Shown here one piece after another: positions 16,424-25,157 of a stretch of 45,948 bases of DNA (its first letter is position 1; each line of letters starts with the position of its first letter). The stretch spans positions 1-45,948 of the forward strand of contig DYLX01000014.1 of NCBI GenBank assembly GCA_020721875.1. The letters are read 5' to 3'. The translations under genes and the position numbers were made by a program. Source of the DNA: Leptospira biflexa (GTDB lineage: Bacteria; Spirochaetota; Spirochaetia; Treponematales; Rectinemataceae). The notes under the pieces are model-generated. The model was not told the DNA's origin. It saw only the letters and a program-made list of their open reading frames with translations, and ran no database searches.

Positions 16424-16792
16424 ATGCCACGGACACAAGCGTTTGATATGCATCAAGATCAATACGAAGACTGGTTCGTTCGAAATCGTTTTGCATTTGA
16501 ATCTGAGCTTTTGGCGATTCGGAATGCTTTGCCTAAAGGACGAGGGGGTAGAGATTGGTGTCGGCACGGGATTGTTTGCTGAAAAACTTGGGATCTTTAA
16601 TGGTGTAGAGCCATCGGCCCACATGGCGGATCTCGCGGCGAAGCGGGGTATCCATGTCTGCCGAGGAGTTGCTGAAGGTTGAACTTATCCGGTAAACCGT
16701 GTTTGGACTTTTTGGATACCATCAAACACGTCCAACCATATAAGTAAGGATATAGAACAGGCGGATTCGTGGTAATCACCGCGATGGTTTAA
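16424..16792 (+). pseudogene. Frameshifted SAM-dependent methyltransferase remnant
   Basis: ATG 16424 has an AAGGAG site and begins MPRTQAFDMHQDQYEDWF, a usual class I methyltransferase start. The frame breaks around 16540-16552. The SAM-binding motif GVEIGVGTGLFAEKLG and EPSAHMADLAAKRG continue in a shifted frame to a stop at 16682. Further scraps follow: DFLDTIKHVQPY near 16705-16745 and GGFVVITAMV ending at 16792, the latter resembling the usual LKPGG..I segment. At least two frameshifts plus deletions make it non-functional. Confidence 0.7.
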
Positions 16793-16795
16793 GCT

Positions 16796-16907
16796 TTACG
16801 ATGTGCCTTCAAAGCAGGCACATTTCTGTGCGATCACTTCGGCGTCAATCTGCCAAATATGCGCCCCAAGAGCTCTTTTCGCCACCTCGCTGATTGTCGC
16901 CGGTCAT
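16796..16907 (-). pseudogene. Possible P-type metal ATPase scrap
   Basis: Reading leftward from 16907, the first codons give MTGDNQR, the conserved hinge motif of P-type ATPases. After a frameshift a segment reads LGAHIWQIDAEVIAQKCA, resembling the IDEV.AEV..E.KA stretch that follows in heavy-metal ATPases. The frame then stops at 16796. The match is short and broken, so this is a tentative call; it fits the decayed state of the neighbouring sequences. Confidence 0.35.
16801..16823. repeat. Perfect 8-bp inverted repeat
   Basis: ATGTGCCT (16801-16808) and AGGCACAT (16816-16823) flank a 7-base loop. It lies between the methyltransferase remnant and the alcohol dehydrogenase and is followed by TTCT only. 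It may be a weak terminator or a leftover of mobile DNA. Confidence 0.4.
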
Positions 16908-16957
16908 CTAAATGCCTATATTTTGGAATACAGGAAATTTATAACAGGAGCCAATCT

Positions 16958-18127
16958 ATGGATGAATTCATTTTTCAGAATCCCACGAGAATTTACTTTG
17001 GACCCTCGCACGAGGCTGAGATCGGACACATCGTTGCACAACACGGGAAACGCGTCCTGCTCCACTTTGGCGGCGCGAGTGCCGAGCGCTCAGGCCTTCT
17101 CCCGCTGATCCGCAAGGAACTCAGTGCGGCTGGCATCGAGTTTTTCGAGCTCGGCGGCGTCAAGCCAAATCCGCGTTTGAGCCTCGTCTATAAGGGTATT
17201 GAGCTCTGCCGGCAGCATAAACTCGACCTCGTTCTCGCCGTGGGCGGGGGAAGTGTTATCGACTCGGCAAAAGCGATCGCCGCGGGCGCGCGCTACTCTG
17301 GCGATGTCTGGGACTTCTATACCGGGAAGACCCTCCCCGAAACGGCGCTCGCGGTAGGAACGGTGCTCACCATTCCGGCAGCAGGCAGCGAATCGAGCCC
17401 TGGCTCGGTCATCACCAAGGAAGAGGGACTATTGAAGCGTGCCGTCAACGCCGACTGCCTCTTTCCGCGCTTCTCAATCCTCAACCCCAAGCGCTGCTTT
17501 ACGCTTCCGCGTCAGCAGGTCGCGAACGGCATCACCGACATCATGTGCCACCTCATGGAGCGCTATTTCACAAACTCGAAACCCGTCGAGTTCACCGACA
17601 GGCTCATCGAGGCGACCCTAAAAACAGTCATTTCCTCAGCACCACGTGTGCTCGCAAATCCCAATTCTTACGACGACTGGGCAGAACTCATGTGGGCGGG
17701 CACGGTAGCGCACAACAACCTCCTTAACACGGGGCGCGTGGGCGACTGGGCTTCGCACGACATCGAGCACGAACTCAGTGCGATCTACGACATCGCGCAT
17801 GGCGCAGGCCTCGCCATCGTTACTCCTGCCTGGATGAAATATACCCTGAAGCATGACCTTGCACGCTTCGCCCAATATGCCGTGCGTGTCTGGGGCGTCG
17901 AGGACAACTTCTTCGACCCCGAGCGAACAGCCCTCGAGGGCATCGCGCGGCTCGAAGCCTTCTGGTCCTCGATCGGGCAAAAAGTGCGCCTCTCCGGCCT
18001 CGGCATCGGTGGAGACCGACTTGCGGAGATGGCCCGCAAATGCACCGATGGCGACACTCACACTGTCGGCCACTTTGTGCCTCTCACCTCGAAGGACATT
18101 GAGGCGATTTACCGACTCGCGCTTTAA
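16958..18127 (+). CDS. Iron-containing alcohol dehydrogenase (BDH/YqhD type)
   Basis: A 389-residue group III alcohol dehydrogenase that interconverts aldehydes and alcohols with NAD(P)H, commonly for redox balance in fermentation. The nucleotide-binding AVGGGSVIDSAKAIA is near residue 100. Metal-binding positions lie in NGITDIMCHLMERYF and in SHDIEHELSAIYDIAHGAG, with HNNLLNTGR between them. ATG 16958 follows a CAGGAG ribosome site. An in-frame start further upstream would extend into decayed sequence, so I reject it. It is a single-gene unit with its own terminator; the substrate is unknown. Confidence 0.92.
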   Translation: MDEFIFQNPTRIYFGPSHEAEIGHIVAQHGKRVLLHFGGASAERSGLLPLIRKELSAAGIEFFELGGVKPNPRLSLVYKGIELCRQHKLDLVLAVGGGSVIDSAKAIAAGARYSGDVWDFYTGKTLPETALAVGTVLTIPAAGSESSPGSVITKEEGLLKRAVNADCLFPRFSILNPKRCFTLPRQQVANGITDIMCHLMERYFTNSKPVEFTDRLIEATLKTVISSAPRVLANPNSYDDWAELMWAGTVAHNNLLNTGRVGDWASHDIEHELSAIYDIAHGAGLAIVTPAWMKYTLKHDLARFAQYAVRVWGVEDNFFDPERTALEGIARLEAFWSSIGQKVRLSGLGIGGDRLAEMARKCTDGDTHTVGHFVPLTSKDIEAIYRLAL

Positions 18128-18159
18128 GCTGTCCAACGCCTTACTTCATTCGTACGACC

Positions 18160-18210
18160 AAGAGGCCCGCCGCCACCATATGCATGCTGGGGCGAGCCTC
18201 TTTTTTGTTT
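18160..18210 (+). terminator. Rho-independent terminator after the iron alcohol dehydrogenase
   Basis: AAGAGGC-CCGCC pairs with GGCG-A-GCCTCTT around a loop containing ATATGCAT, followed by TTTTTTGTTT. It is a strong stem with a proper T-run, 33 bp past the stop. Confidence 0.85.
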
Positions 18211-18308
18211 ACAATAAAATAATTGCGGAATAAAAACTTTAACGTTATACGAGATATATTAGAATTTATTTCGCATCCAAAGAAGGTTGATAAGAAGATA
18301 TTGTTGCC

Positions 18309-18337
18309 TTGACAGCGGAAAAGCGCCGTTCTATCCT
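18309..18337 (+). promoter_or_regulatory. Sigma-70-type promoter of the P-type ATPase gene
   Basis: A perfect TTGACA at 18309-18314, a 17-bp spacer and TATCCT at 18332-18337 lie about 35 bp before the ATG, which is served by AGGAG at 18361-18365. Confidence 0.6.
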
Positions 18338-18371
18338 GATATTTAATCCTCAGTGATTCAAGGAGTCAAGA

Positions 18372-20873
18372 ATGAACAATTCTGCTCGATCCAATTCATC
18401 TCGTGACAGCGCTTCAAATGCGAAGGCCAACTCTGATTTGCCGGCCCCGCCCTTCGAATCGAACGAAAAACTCTATGCGGAGATGGATTCTTCTCCAGAG
18501 GGGTTGACCGACGCGCAAGTTTCAGAACGGCAGGCGAAATTTGGCCTCAATGAATTGACCGAGGAAAAAATCAGCCCGATTCTCAAGTTCCTCTCGTATT
18601 TCTGGGGTCCCATTCCCTGGATGATCGAAGTCGCCATCATACTGTCGCTTCTTGTGAAGCATTACGCCGACTTCATCATCATCCTCGCGCTCCTGCTCAT
18701 GAACGGATTGGTGGGCTTTTGGGAAGAATATGAGGCAGGAAATGCCATCGCCGCGCTGAAAGCAAAATTGGCGCTCCAGGCGCGCGTCAAACGCAATGGC
18801 GCATGGTCCACAATAGCGTCGAAACAGCTGGTTCCTGGCGATATCATTCGCCTGCGCATGGGTGACATTATACCCGCCGACGCGCGACTACTTGCGGGAG
18901 ATCCCATCGAAGTCGACCAATCGGCGCTGACAGGAGAATCCCTCCCTGTGTCGCATGAGTCTGGCGACACCGTGTACTCGGGATCGATCATTAAGCAGGG
19001 CGAGATCGACGCGATCATCGCCTCGACCGGCAGCAGCACGTACTTTGGCAAAACCGCGCGGCTCATGGAATCGGCGCATACGGTAAGCCACTTCCAAAAG
19101 GCGGTCCTGAAAATCGGCGATTACCTGATCGTCATTGCGCTTGCGCTGGTCATCCTTATCCTCTTTGTCGCACTCTTCAGGGGCGATCCGATTCTGACGA
19201 CGCTTCAGTTCGCGCTCATCCTTACTGTGGCGGCCGTGCCCGTGGCAATGCCCGCGGTGTTATCGGTCACGATGGCGGCCGGCTCTAAGACCCTCGCTAA
19301 GAAGAACGCAATCGTCAGCCGCTTGGCATCGACCGAGGAACTCGCGGGCATGGATATCCTTTGTTCCGACAAGACCGGCACGCTGACAAAAAATCAACTG
19401 ACGCTCGGCGATACATTCAGCGTGGAAGGCGTGCAGGCAAACGATGTCATTCTGTGCGGCGCGCTCGCTTCCAATCTGGAAGACAACGATCCCATCGACC
19501 TCGCGGTGACAAAAGGACTGTCAGATGAGGGTGTGCTCAAAGACTACGAAGTTATGCATTTCCAGCCCTTCGATCCTGTCCACAAGAGGACCGAAGCGGA
19601 ATTGCGTGACAAAAGCGGCAGATCGTTCAAAGTGACGAAAGGTGCGGTCGAAATCATCCTCGCGATTTCGTCCAACAGAGATGCCGTGGAGCGCTCGGTC
19701 GATGCGGCAGTTGAAGGTTTCGCGGCCCGAGGGTTCCGCGCTCTCGGCGTGGCGCGCGCGGACGATGATGGTACTTGGAAGTTCCTGGGAGTCCTGCCGC
19801 TCTACGATCCGCCCCGCGATGATTCAAAGGAAACTATCGAAACCGCTGAACAAATGGGTGTAAAAGTCAAAATGGTGACCGGCGATCAGCTTATAATCGC
19901 GAAGGAAATCGCCAAGGAACTGGATATCGGAACGAACATCCTCGACGCGAAGCTCTTTGGCGATGCGAAACACTACGAAGCCGCGCATATGAACGAAACC
20001 ATCGAGCACGCCGATGGCTTTGCGCAAGTGTTTCCGGAGCATAAATATCATATTGTGGATGTACTCCAGAAGGAGGGACACATCGTTGGCATGACCGGCG
20101 ACGGGGTCAACGACGCACCTGCCCTCAAAAAGGCCGACGCAGGAATCGCGGTCTCCGGCGCTACCGATGCCGCGCGATCTGCCGCGGATATCGTGCTGCT
20201 CACGCCGGGTCTGTCGGTCATCATCGACGCCATCAAGGAGAGCCGTAAGATATTCCAGAGGATGAATAGCTACGCGATATATCGAATCTCGGAGACTATC
20301 AGGGTTCTGCTCTTCATGACCCTCTCCATTCTAGTATTCAATTTCTATCCGGTTACCGCAGTGATGATCGTGCTGCTCGCACTGCTCAACGATGGAGCCA
20401 TCCTTTCGATCGCCTACGACAATACCCGGTACTCAAACGAACCGGAAAAATGGAACATGCCCATAGTCCTGGGCATTTCGACAGTGCTTGGGGTCGCCGG
20501 CGTCATCGCTTCATTCCTCCTGTTCTACCTCGCGGAAAAGGTTTTCCATCTCAGCCAGAATCAAATTCAGACGCTGATTTTCCTCAAATTGGCCGTTGCG
20601 GGCCACCTGACTATTTTTGTTACGAGGACGCGAGGCCGATTCTGGTCCATCGCGCCATCGCCCATACTTTTTTGGTCCGCCGTCGGAACCAAAATTCTCG
20701 CCACGCTGGCTGCGGTGTACGGCTTCCTCATGACACCAATCGGTTGGAACTGGTCGCTTCTGGTCTGGGGATACGCCCTTATCTGGTTCGTGGTGAACGA
20801 TCAGATAAAAATCTCGGTATACAAGATTTTCGATCACAAATTGAGTCTGCTTACCACCAAGAAGCACGAATAG
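18372..20873 (+). CDS. P3A-type (plasma-membrane proton) P-type ATPase
   Basis: An 833-residue P-type ATPase that should pump H+ out of the cell at the expense of ATP. It has a Ser/Asn-rich cytoplasmic start, cation-ATPase N domain (EGLTDAQVSERQAKFGLNEL), the actuator LTGES, the phosphorylated aspartate D333 in CSDKTGTLTKNQ, and the hinge MTGDGVNDAPALKKADAGIA. The membrane region after the hinge (RISETIRVLLFMTLSILVF, then NDGAILSIAYDN) fits the P3A proton-pump group known from plants, fungi, archaea and some bacteria. No KdpB or calcium-pump features were seen. A likely role is pH homeostasis or energising symport. Confidence 0.9.
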   Translation: MNNSARSNSSRDSASNAKANSDLPAPPFESNEKLYAEMDSSPEGLTDAQVSERQAKFGLNELTEEKISPILKFLSYFWGPIPWMIEVAIILSLLVKHYADFIIILALLLMNGLVGFWEEYEAGNAIAALKAKLALQARVKRNGAWSTIASKQLVPGDIIRLRMGDIIPADARLLAGDPIEVDQSALTGESLPVSHESGDTVYSGSIIKQGEIDAIIASTGSSTYFGKTARLMESAHTVSHFQKAVLKIGDYLIVIALALVILILFVALFRGDPILTTLQFALILTVAAVPVAMPAVLSVTMAAGSKTLAKKNAIVSRLASTEELAGMDILCSDKTGTLTKNQLTLGDTFSVEGVQANDVILCGALASNLEDNDPIDLAVTKGLSDEGVLKDYEVMHFQPFDPVHKRTEAELRDKSGRSFKVTKGAVEIILAISSNRDAVERSVDAAVEGFAARGFRALGVARADDDGTWKFLGVLPLYDPPRDDSKETIETAEQMGVKVKMVTGDQLIIAKEIAKELDIGTNILDAKLFGDAKHYEAAHMNETIEHADGFAQVFPEHKYHIVDVLQKEGHIVGMTGDGVNDAPALKKADAGIAVSGATDAARSAADIVLLTPGLSVIIDAIKESRKIFQRMNSYAIYRISETIRVLLFMTLSILVFNFYPVTAVMIVLLALLNDGAILSIAYDNTRYSNEPEKWNMPIVLGISTVLGVAGVIASFLLFYLAEKVFHLSQNQIQTLIFLKLAVAGHLTIFVTRTRGRFWSIAPSPILFWSAVGTKILATLAAVYGFLMTPIGWNWSLLVWGYALIWFVVNDQIKISVYKIFDHKLSLLTTKKHE

Positions 20874-20874
20874 A

Positions 20875-20910
20875 AAAGAGGGTCTTCCCATGCATGGGTA
20901 GACCCTCTTT
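20875..20910. terminator. Bidirectional terminator between the ATPase and the sugar ABC operon
   Basis: AAAGAGGGTCT and AGACCCTCTTT form an 11-bp stem extended by CCCATGCATGGG inside. Runs of A on the left and T on the right let it end both the rightward ATPase gene and the leftward ABC operon. It sits 2 bp after the ATPase stop. Confidence 0.75.
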
Positions 20911-20974
20911 GCCTCAACACGAATCGCCGCCGCGCGGCAGATTCCAAGGTTAAACAGGTTCTTCGACGACGTTC

Positions 20975-22063
20975 TCAGTCGTACAAGAGCTGAGCGATAT
21001 CCGGCTGATTCATGTTGCTGTAGTCGTAGAACTTCGCGCCGGTATCGACATTCGCAACAGGTTCGCCTTTAATGGCTTTGACCGCGAGTTCAATAGCGTC
21101 AAATCCGATCATGTAGGGATCCTGGGTAATGGCGCCAAAGAAGTATCTGTTGCGGACAGCCGCTTTCTGGGCGGCGCCGGCGTCGAAACCGATAACCACA
21201 AGGCCAGGGTACTGCGTCGGCAGCGCGGTTCCATCGTTCGAGGCGGAGAGGACCGCGCGTGCGGTGCCTTCGTTCGAGCAGAAAATGCCGAGAATATTGT
21301 CTCTCTTCACACGGTTAAGAATGGCCTGAGCAGTGTTGGTCGCGTCGGTGTCCCTCGGAGATGCTGGAACGACCATGTCGAGGATAATCGCCTTGCCGCT
21401 CGTCGGGGTAGTGGAGGAAATGTAGGCGGGGTTACCGGTCACTTTGATGTCGCTCAGCGAGCGTTTGCCCTCGGTCGTGATGAGCTTGATCATCATGTCG
21501 CGGAAACCCTTGCCGCGGTCGGTGACCGACTGGCTCGTCGCATCCTGGTTAAAGTCGATGATCGTGACGGGGTTTGCAGCGGTTGCGGCCATGATTTTGT
21601 CTTTAATGACCGGGAACATCTTCTGGGCTGCGACACCCGCGGCGTTGTAGCTGTTCGTTGCGGCAGTGGCGTAGATGGCGCCCTTCGGGGCATTCGGAAC
21701 ACCAGAGTCGAAGCCGATAATCGGGATGTGGCGACGGATTGCCTCATTCAGCTGGTCCATAACCGAGTTCGTATCCAGAGCTGCTAAGCAGATGGCCGAA
21801 GGGTTCTTGGCCATGGCGTTGACGAGCATCTGCACCTGCGGCTGAATATCTGCTTCGGTAGGTGGTCCCTCGAAGGTCATGACGACATTGTACTTATCAG
21901 CGGCGGCCTTCGCTCCCTTCATCACGGTCTGCCAGAACTGGTGCTGGAAGCCCTTTGAGATCATTGGAATGAAGATCGGGCCGGCGGCGAACAATGGAAC
22001 AGTCAGCGCGACCAACATAACGAGGGTCACGATTACTGTTCTGGCTCTTCTAGAACTTTTCAT
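20975..22063 (-). CDS. Periplasmic sugar-binding protein of an ABC transporter (RbsB-like)
   Basis: A 362-residue substrate-binding protein of the ribose/galactose type (peripla_BP_4). It has a signal peptide of about 25 residues ending in VPLFA-AG. The mature part starts with FIPMISKGFQHQFWQTVMKG, typical of the first strand, and later has ICLAALDTNSV, IIGFDSG and VIGFDAGAAQKAAV. It presents the sugar to the membrane complex encoded just upstream. Sugar identity is not readable. A GGGAGG site precedes the ATG. Two hairpins in the 86-bp gap to the permease gene may protect its transcript for higher expression. Confidence 0.92.
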   Translation of the reverse strand: MKSSRRARTVIVTLVMLVALTVPLFAAGPIFIPMISKGFQHQFWQTVMKGAKAAADKYNVVMTFEGPPTEADIQPQVQMLVNAMAKNPSAICLAALDTNSVMDQLNEAIRRHIPIIGFDSGVPNAPKGAIYATAATNSYNAAGVAAQKMFPVIKDKIMAATAANPVTIIDFNQDATSQSVTDRGKGFRDMMIKLITTEGKRSLSDIKVTGNPAYISSTTPTSGKAIILDMVVPASPRDTDATNTAQAILNRVKRDNILGIFCSNEGTARAVLSASNDGTALPTQYPGLVVIGFDAGAAQKAAVRNRYFFGAITQDPYMIGFDAIELAVKAIKGEPVANVDTGAKFYDYSNMNQPDIAQLLYD

Positions 22064-22084
22064 AGAAACCTCCCTTGCGATTTG

Positions 22085-22138
22085 GCCCCGGATGCGATTC
22101 GGGGCTTAATAGCCAATTGTAAGTCCGCGACGCGGACT
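22085..22138 (-). repeat. Two small hairpins between permease and binding-protein genes
   Basis: GCCCCG (22085-22090) pairs with CGGGGC (22100-22105), and AGTCCG (22122-22127) pairs with CGGACT (22133-22138). Without T-runs they are better read as mRNA-stabilising or processing structures that favour the binding-protein message. Confidence 0.4.
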
Positions 22139-22149
22139 GATTCCCAATA

Positions 22150-23430
22150 TTACTTTCTGTTTGAAAACGCATCCTTCTGCTTTAAAATCTCGGAGAACTC
22201 ATGATCGGCGGCGCGCTCCTCGGCACGGAGTTTTGCGAGCTCGGCCTTCTCTTCGGCTTTTTTTGCCGCGAATGTTCTTCTCATCTCGCGGTGGGTGGAG
22301 GCGATCTCGCGCTCGAGCTCAGCGGCCTTCGCCGCGTTGCCCGCCGCTCTCAGCGAGGCAAGTTCATGGCGCATACTCGCGATTTTCTCCAGCATCTCAG
22401 CTTTGTAGATATCGGCGGCTGTCTCGATTCGGACTTCGGTAGCTTTCTTGTTACGGTACATATCGAGAAGCACCGCGCCGATCACGATGATGCCCGTGAA
22501 GAAAGTCTGCCAGTGCGCCTGAAGGTTCATAGACGGAAGGCCGGTGGCGAGTACCGACATGATGAATACACCGATAAGTGTTCCCCAGATGGTACCAATG
22601 CCGCCCGAGAGCGAGGTACCACCGATTACCGCCGCCGCAATCGCATAGAGCTCAAATCCCTGCCCCTGGGCTGGGAGCACCGTCGTGTAGATCGCCGCGT
22701 AGGAAATGCCGCCGATACCCGCGGTTACGCCGGCAATGATATAGACCATCATTTGCCACTTCTGGACATCGACACCGGAGAGGCGCGCAGCCTCAATATT
22801 GCTGCCGATTGCGTAGGTGTAGCGCCCAAGCTTCGTGTTGTTGAGGATGAGATGGCAGATCACGCCGACGAGCAGCAAGAGCAGCGCCCCCGTGGGTATC
22901 ATGCCTCCATTCGGAGAGAGATAGAGGAAAAGATCCTTATACCATCCACCTGGCTGGCCGCGAATCGGGAAGGTCGCACTCTGCACGTTCGAGACGATGG
23001 AGCCGACACCCATGGAGATCATCATCGTACCCAGCGTGACGATAAAGGGGGGCATCTTCAACCTCGATATGATGAATCCATTGAAGAAGCCGAATGCGGT
23101 GCCCACAAGGATGATGAGGAGGAGCGACGGAACCATGGGAAGACCGTGCTTGTGTGCCACACCGCCGATGAGCGTCGAGGCCATCATCACCGTACCAATG
23201 GAGAGGTCGATGCCGCCCGAGATGATGACAAAAGTTACACCCATCGAGATAAAGCCGATGTAAAATGCCGCATCGATGATGTTGACGAGAGTCGGGTACG
23301 AGAAATAGTTCATCCCAAAGATTCCGAAGAATACATACAGGATGAGCAACGCAGCTGGGGCAAGCACATATTTCAAACCCCGTTCCTTGAACCGCTGCAT
23401 TCGGCTGATGCTGATATTTTCTGACGCCAT
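22150..23430 (-). CDS. Sugar ABC transporter permease (RbsC-like) with coiled-coil tail
   Basis: A 426-residue membrane permease of the branched-chain/ribose type. It starts at MASENIS, after a CAGGGAG site. Residues 1 to about 335 form the channel, with FISMGVTFVIISGGIDLSIG, LKMPPFIVTLGTMM, the coupling region SNIEAARLSGVD and AAAVIGGTSLSGGIGTIWG all characteristic. The last 85 or so residues are a highly charged, Ala/Glu/Lys/Arg-rich helix likely to form a cytoplasmic coiled coil. RbsC-type permeases normally end near residue 320-340, so this tail is unusual. The gene starts 5 bp after the ATPase gene and belongs to the same operon. Confidence 0.92.
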   Translation of the reverse strand: MASENISISRMQRFKERGLKYVLAPAALLILYVFFGIFGMNYFSYPTLVNIIDAAFYIGFISMGVTFVIISGGIDLSIGTVMMASTLIGGVAHKHGLPMVPSLLLIILVGTAFGFFNGFIISRLKMPPFIVTLGTMMISMGVGSIVSNVQSATFPIRGQPGGWYKDLFLYLSPNGGMIPTGALLLLLVGVICHLILNNTKLGRYTYAIGSNIEAARLSGVDVQKWQMMVYIIAGVTAGIGGISYAAIYTTVLPAQGQGFELYAIAAAVIGGTSLSGGIGTIWGTLIGVFIMSVLATGLPSMNLQAHWQTFFTGIIVIGAVLLDMYRNKKATEVRIETAADIYKAEMLEKIASMRHELASLRAAGNAAKAAELEREIASTHREMRRTFAAKKAEEKAELAKLRAEERAADHEFSEILKQKDAFSNRK

Positions 23431-23435
23431 GGTGT

Positions 23436-24956
23436 TCAACTCCCTGCGAGGACAGCCTGGTGCCCCATCGTGGCGAGACTCATGATGGCCTCCTGGCTTG
23501 CCTCTTCTATTTTTAATTCTCCCGTGATGCGACCTTCGCACATCACGATAACCCTGTCGCTCATGCGCAGAATCTCAGGCAACTCTGAAGAGATCATAAT
23601 GATCGACTTGCCCTCTTTTGTGAGTTCATTCATCAGGGTGTAGATCTCGCTCTTCGCACCTACATCGATTCCACGCGTCGGTTCGTCGAAGATGAGGATG
23701 TCGCAGTTGCGGATCAGCCACTTCGCGATGACGACTTTCTGCTGATTTCCTCCCGAGAGATTTCGCAGGAGTTGCTCGATTGACGGCGTCTTGATGCTGA
23801 GTCGCTCGATGTATTTTTCAGTCTCTTCGCGAACTTTTTTCGCGTTGACGAAGAGTCCACGCTCGAATTGATCGAGCGTCGCCAAAACCATGTTGTCTTT
23901 CACGCTCAGATTGACTGCAAGGCCGAATCGCTTCCGGTCTTCCGAGAGATAGCCGATTCCCTTCGAGACCGCATCCTCTGGCGAGTGTATTTTGACACGT
24001 CTGCCATTCACCTCGACCCAGCCACTCTGCACCTCATCCGCGCCGAAGATCGCACGCGCAGTTTCCGTGCGCCCGGACCCGATGAGGCCAGAAAAACCGA
24101 GAATTTCACCTTTATGGAGCGAAAAACTCACATCGCGGACGAGCTTTCCGGCATGGAGATTGTGTACGCGCAGCACCACAGGAGCGTCGGGTGGCACGGT
24201 GCTCTTCACCTTGGGCTGCTCGTAGATAACGCGGCCAACCATCATGTTGATGATCTGCGCTTTGGTGACTTCGGAGGTTTTTTTCGTATCGACGAGTTCG
24301 CCATCCCGTAATACCGTCACTCGGTCGGCGATCTGGTGAATCTCCTCGAGGCGATGGGAGATGTGGATCATTCCCACTCCCTGGCGCTTGAGATCTCGCA
24401 TGATCGCGAAGAGTTCGGAAATTTCCGTGTCGGTAAGAGCCGCGGTGGGCTCATCGAGAATAAGGATTCTGAGACGGTGTGAGACGGCCTTCGCGATTTC
24501 AACCATCTGCTGTTTGCCCACCGTGAGGCGCCCCACGAGCTCAGTCGGGTCGATATTCATCTTGAGGTGCGTAAAGAGCTCCTCCGCCCGCTTGTTCTGC
24601 TCCCTCTTATCGAGGAGGATGCCGCCCAGCATGGTGGATTCTCTGCCAATGAAAATATTCTGTGCAACCGTGAGGTGATCCATCATGTTGAGTTCCTGAT
24701 GGATTATTCCAATACCCATCTCGAGGGCGTGCTTTGGATCGCGCGGGTTGAAGAGGTGTCCCATGTAGTGGATTTGGCCTGAATCTTTCGGATTGATTCC
24801 GACGAGTACCTTCATGAGCGTCGACTTTCCGGCGCCATTCTCGCCCACGAGCGCGTGGATTTCTCCCTCGTCGAGATCGAAATTCACTTGGCGAAGGGCG
24901 TGTACGCTTGTAAAGCGCTTATCGATTTTTTCCATCGACAACAATTTGGTTGCCAC
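23436..24956 (-). CDS. Sugar ABC transporter ATP-binding protein (RbsA/MglA-like)
   Basis: A 506-residue tandem ATPase that drives sugar uptake. I placed the start at GTG 24956 because AAAGGAG lies 7-8 bases upstream and the protein then begins in the usual way (VATKLLSMEKIDKRF). A longer frame to 25025 lacks a ribosome site. The first ATPase domain has GENGAGKST, LTVGKQQMVEIAKA and LILDEPTAAL. The second has the degenerate P-loop GLIGSGRTE, typical of this family, with LSGGNQQKVVIAKW and LIFDEPTRGID. It is the first gene of the operon, preceded by a likely promoter with an operator-like dyad. Confidence 0.94.
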   Translation of the reverse strand: MATKLLSMEKIDKRFTSVHALRQVNFDLDEGEIHALVGENGAGKSTLMKVLVGINPKDSGQIHYMGHLFNPRDPKHALEMGIGIIHQELNMMDHLTVAQNIFIGRESTMLGGILLDKREQNKRAEELFTHLKMNIDPTELVGRLTVGKQQMVEIAKAVSHRLRILILDEPTAALTDTEISELFAIMRDLKRQGVGMIHISHRLEEIHQIADRVTVLRDGELVDTKKTSEVTKAQIINMMVGRVIYEQPKVKSTVPPDAPVVLRVHNLHAGKLVRDVSFSLHKGEILGFSGLIGSGRTETARAIFGADEVQSGWVEVNGRRVKIHSPEDAVSKGIGYLSEDRKRFGLAVNLSVKDNMVLATLDQFERGLFVNAKKVREETEKYIERLSIKTPSIEQLLRNLSGGNQQKVVIAKWLIRNCDILIFDEPTRGIDVGAKSEIYTLMNELTKEGKSIIMISSELPEILRMSDRVIVMCEGRITGELKIEEASQEAIMSLATMGHQAVLAGS

Positions 24957-25065
24957 GCGTACTACTCCTTTTTCCGAGATCCGTGTGTAAGATCGCGGAT
25001 CGATCGCCAATTTTGCGGCGACCATCCCGCTTTCTCCTGGTATTTTTGCCGGTGAATTCGCCTAA

Positions 25066-25098
25066 GTAAACGATTACATAGTTTTTTTAATCCGTCAA
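25066..25098 (-). promoter_or_regulatory. Probable promoter of the sugar ABC operon with LacI-type operator
   Basis: On the minus strand TTGACG (25098-25093) is separated by 16 bp from TAATCG (25076-25071). The -10 is covered by the dyad GTAAACGATTAC (25066-25077), which resembles LacI/GalR-family operators with a central CG. The start codon lies about 110 bp downstream. The rest of the 24957-25272 gap holds only a doubtful small frame. Confidence 0.4.
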
Positions 25099-25157
25099 GG
25101 TCGAAAAATTATAAATCTGTCGGAAAGATCCCAATTATAGAAACTGGAGGTATTGAG

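Noticed and set aside
16591..16792. Methyltransferase gene still functional through programmed frameshifting
   Set aside because: More than one shift is needed, the middle of the catalytic domain is shortened, and no slippery heptamer is evident at the break.
22201..23424. A 407-codon open frame on the plus strand, antisense to the ABC permease
   Set aside because: It is charged, low-complexity and His/Arg/Asp-rich, matches no family, and lies fully opposite a clear RbsC-type gene. It is a shadow of GC-rich codon bias.
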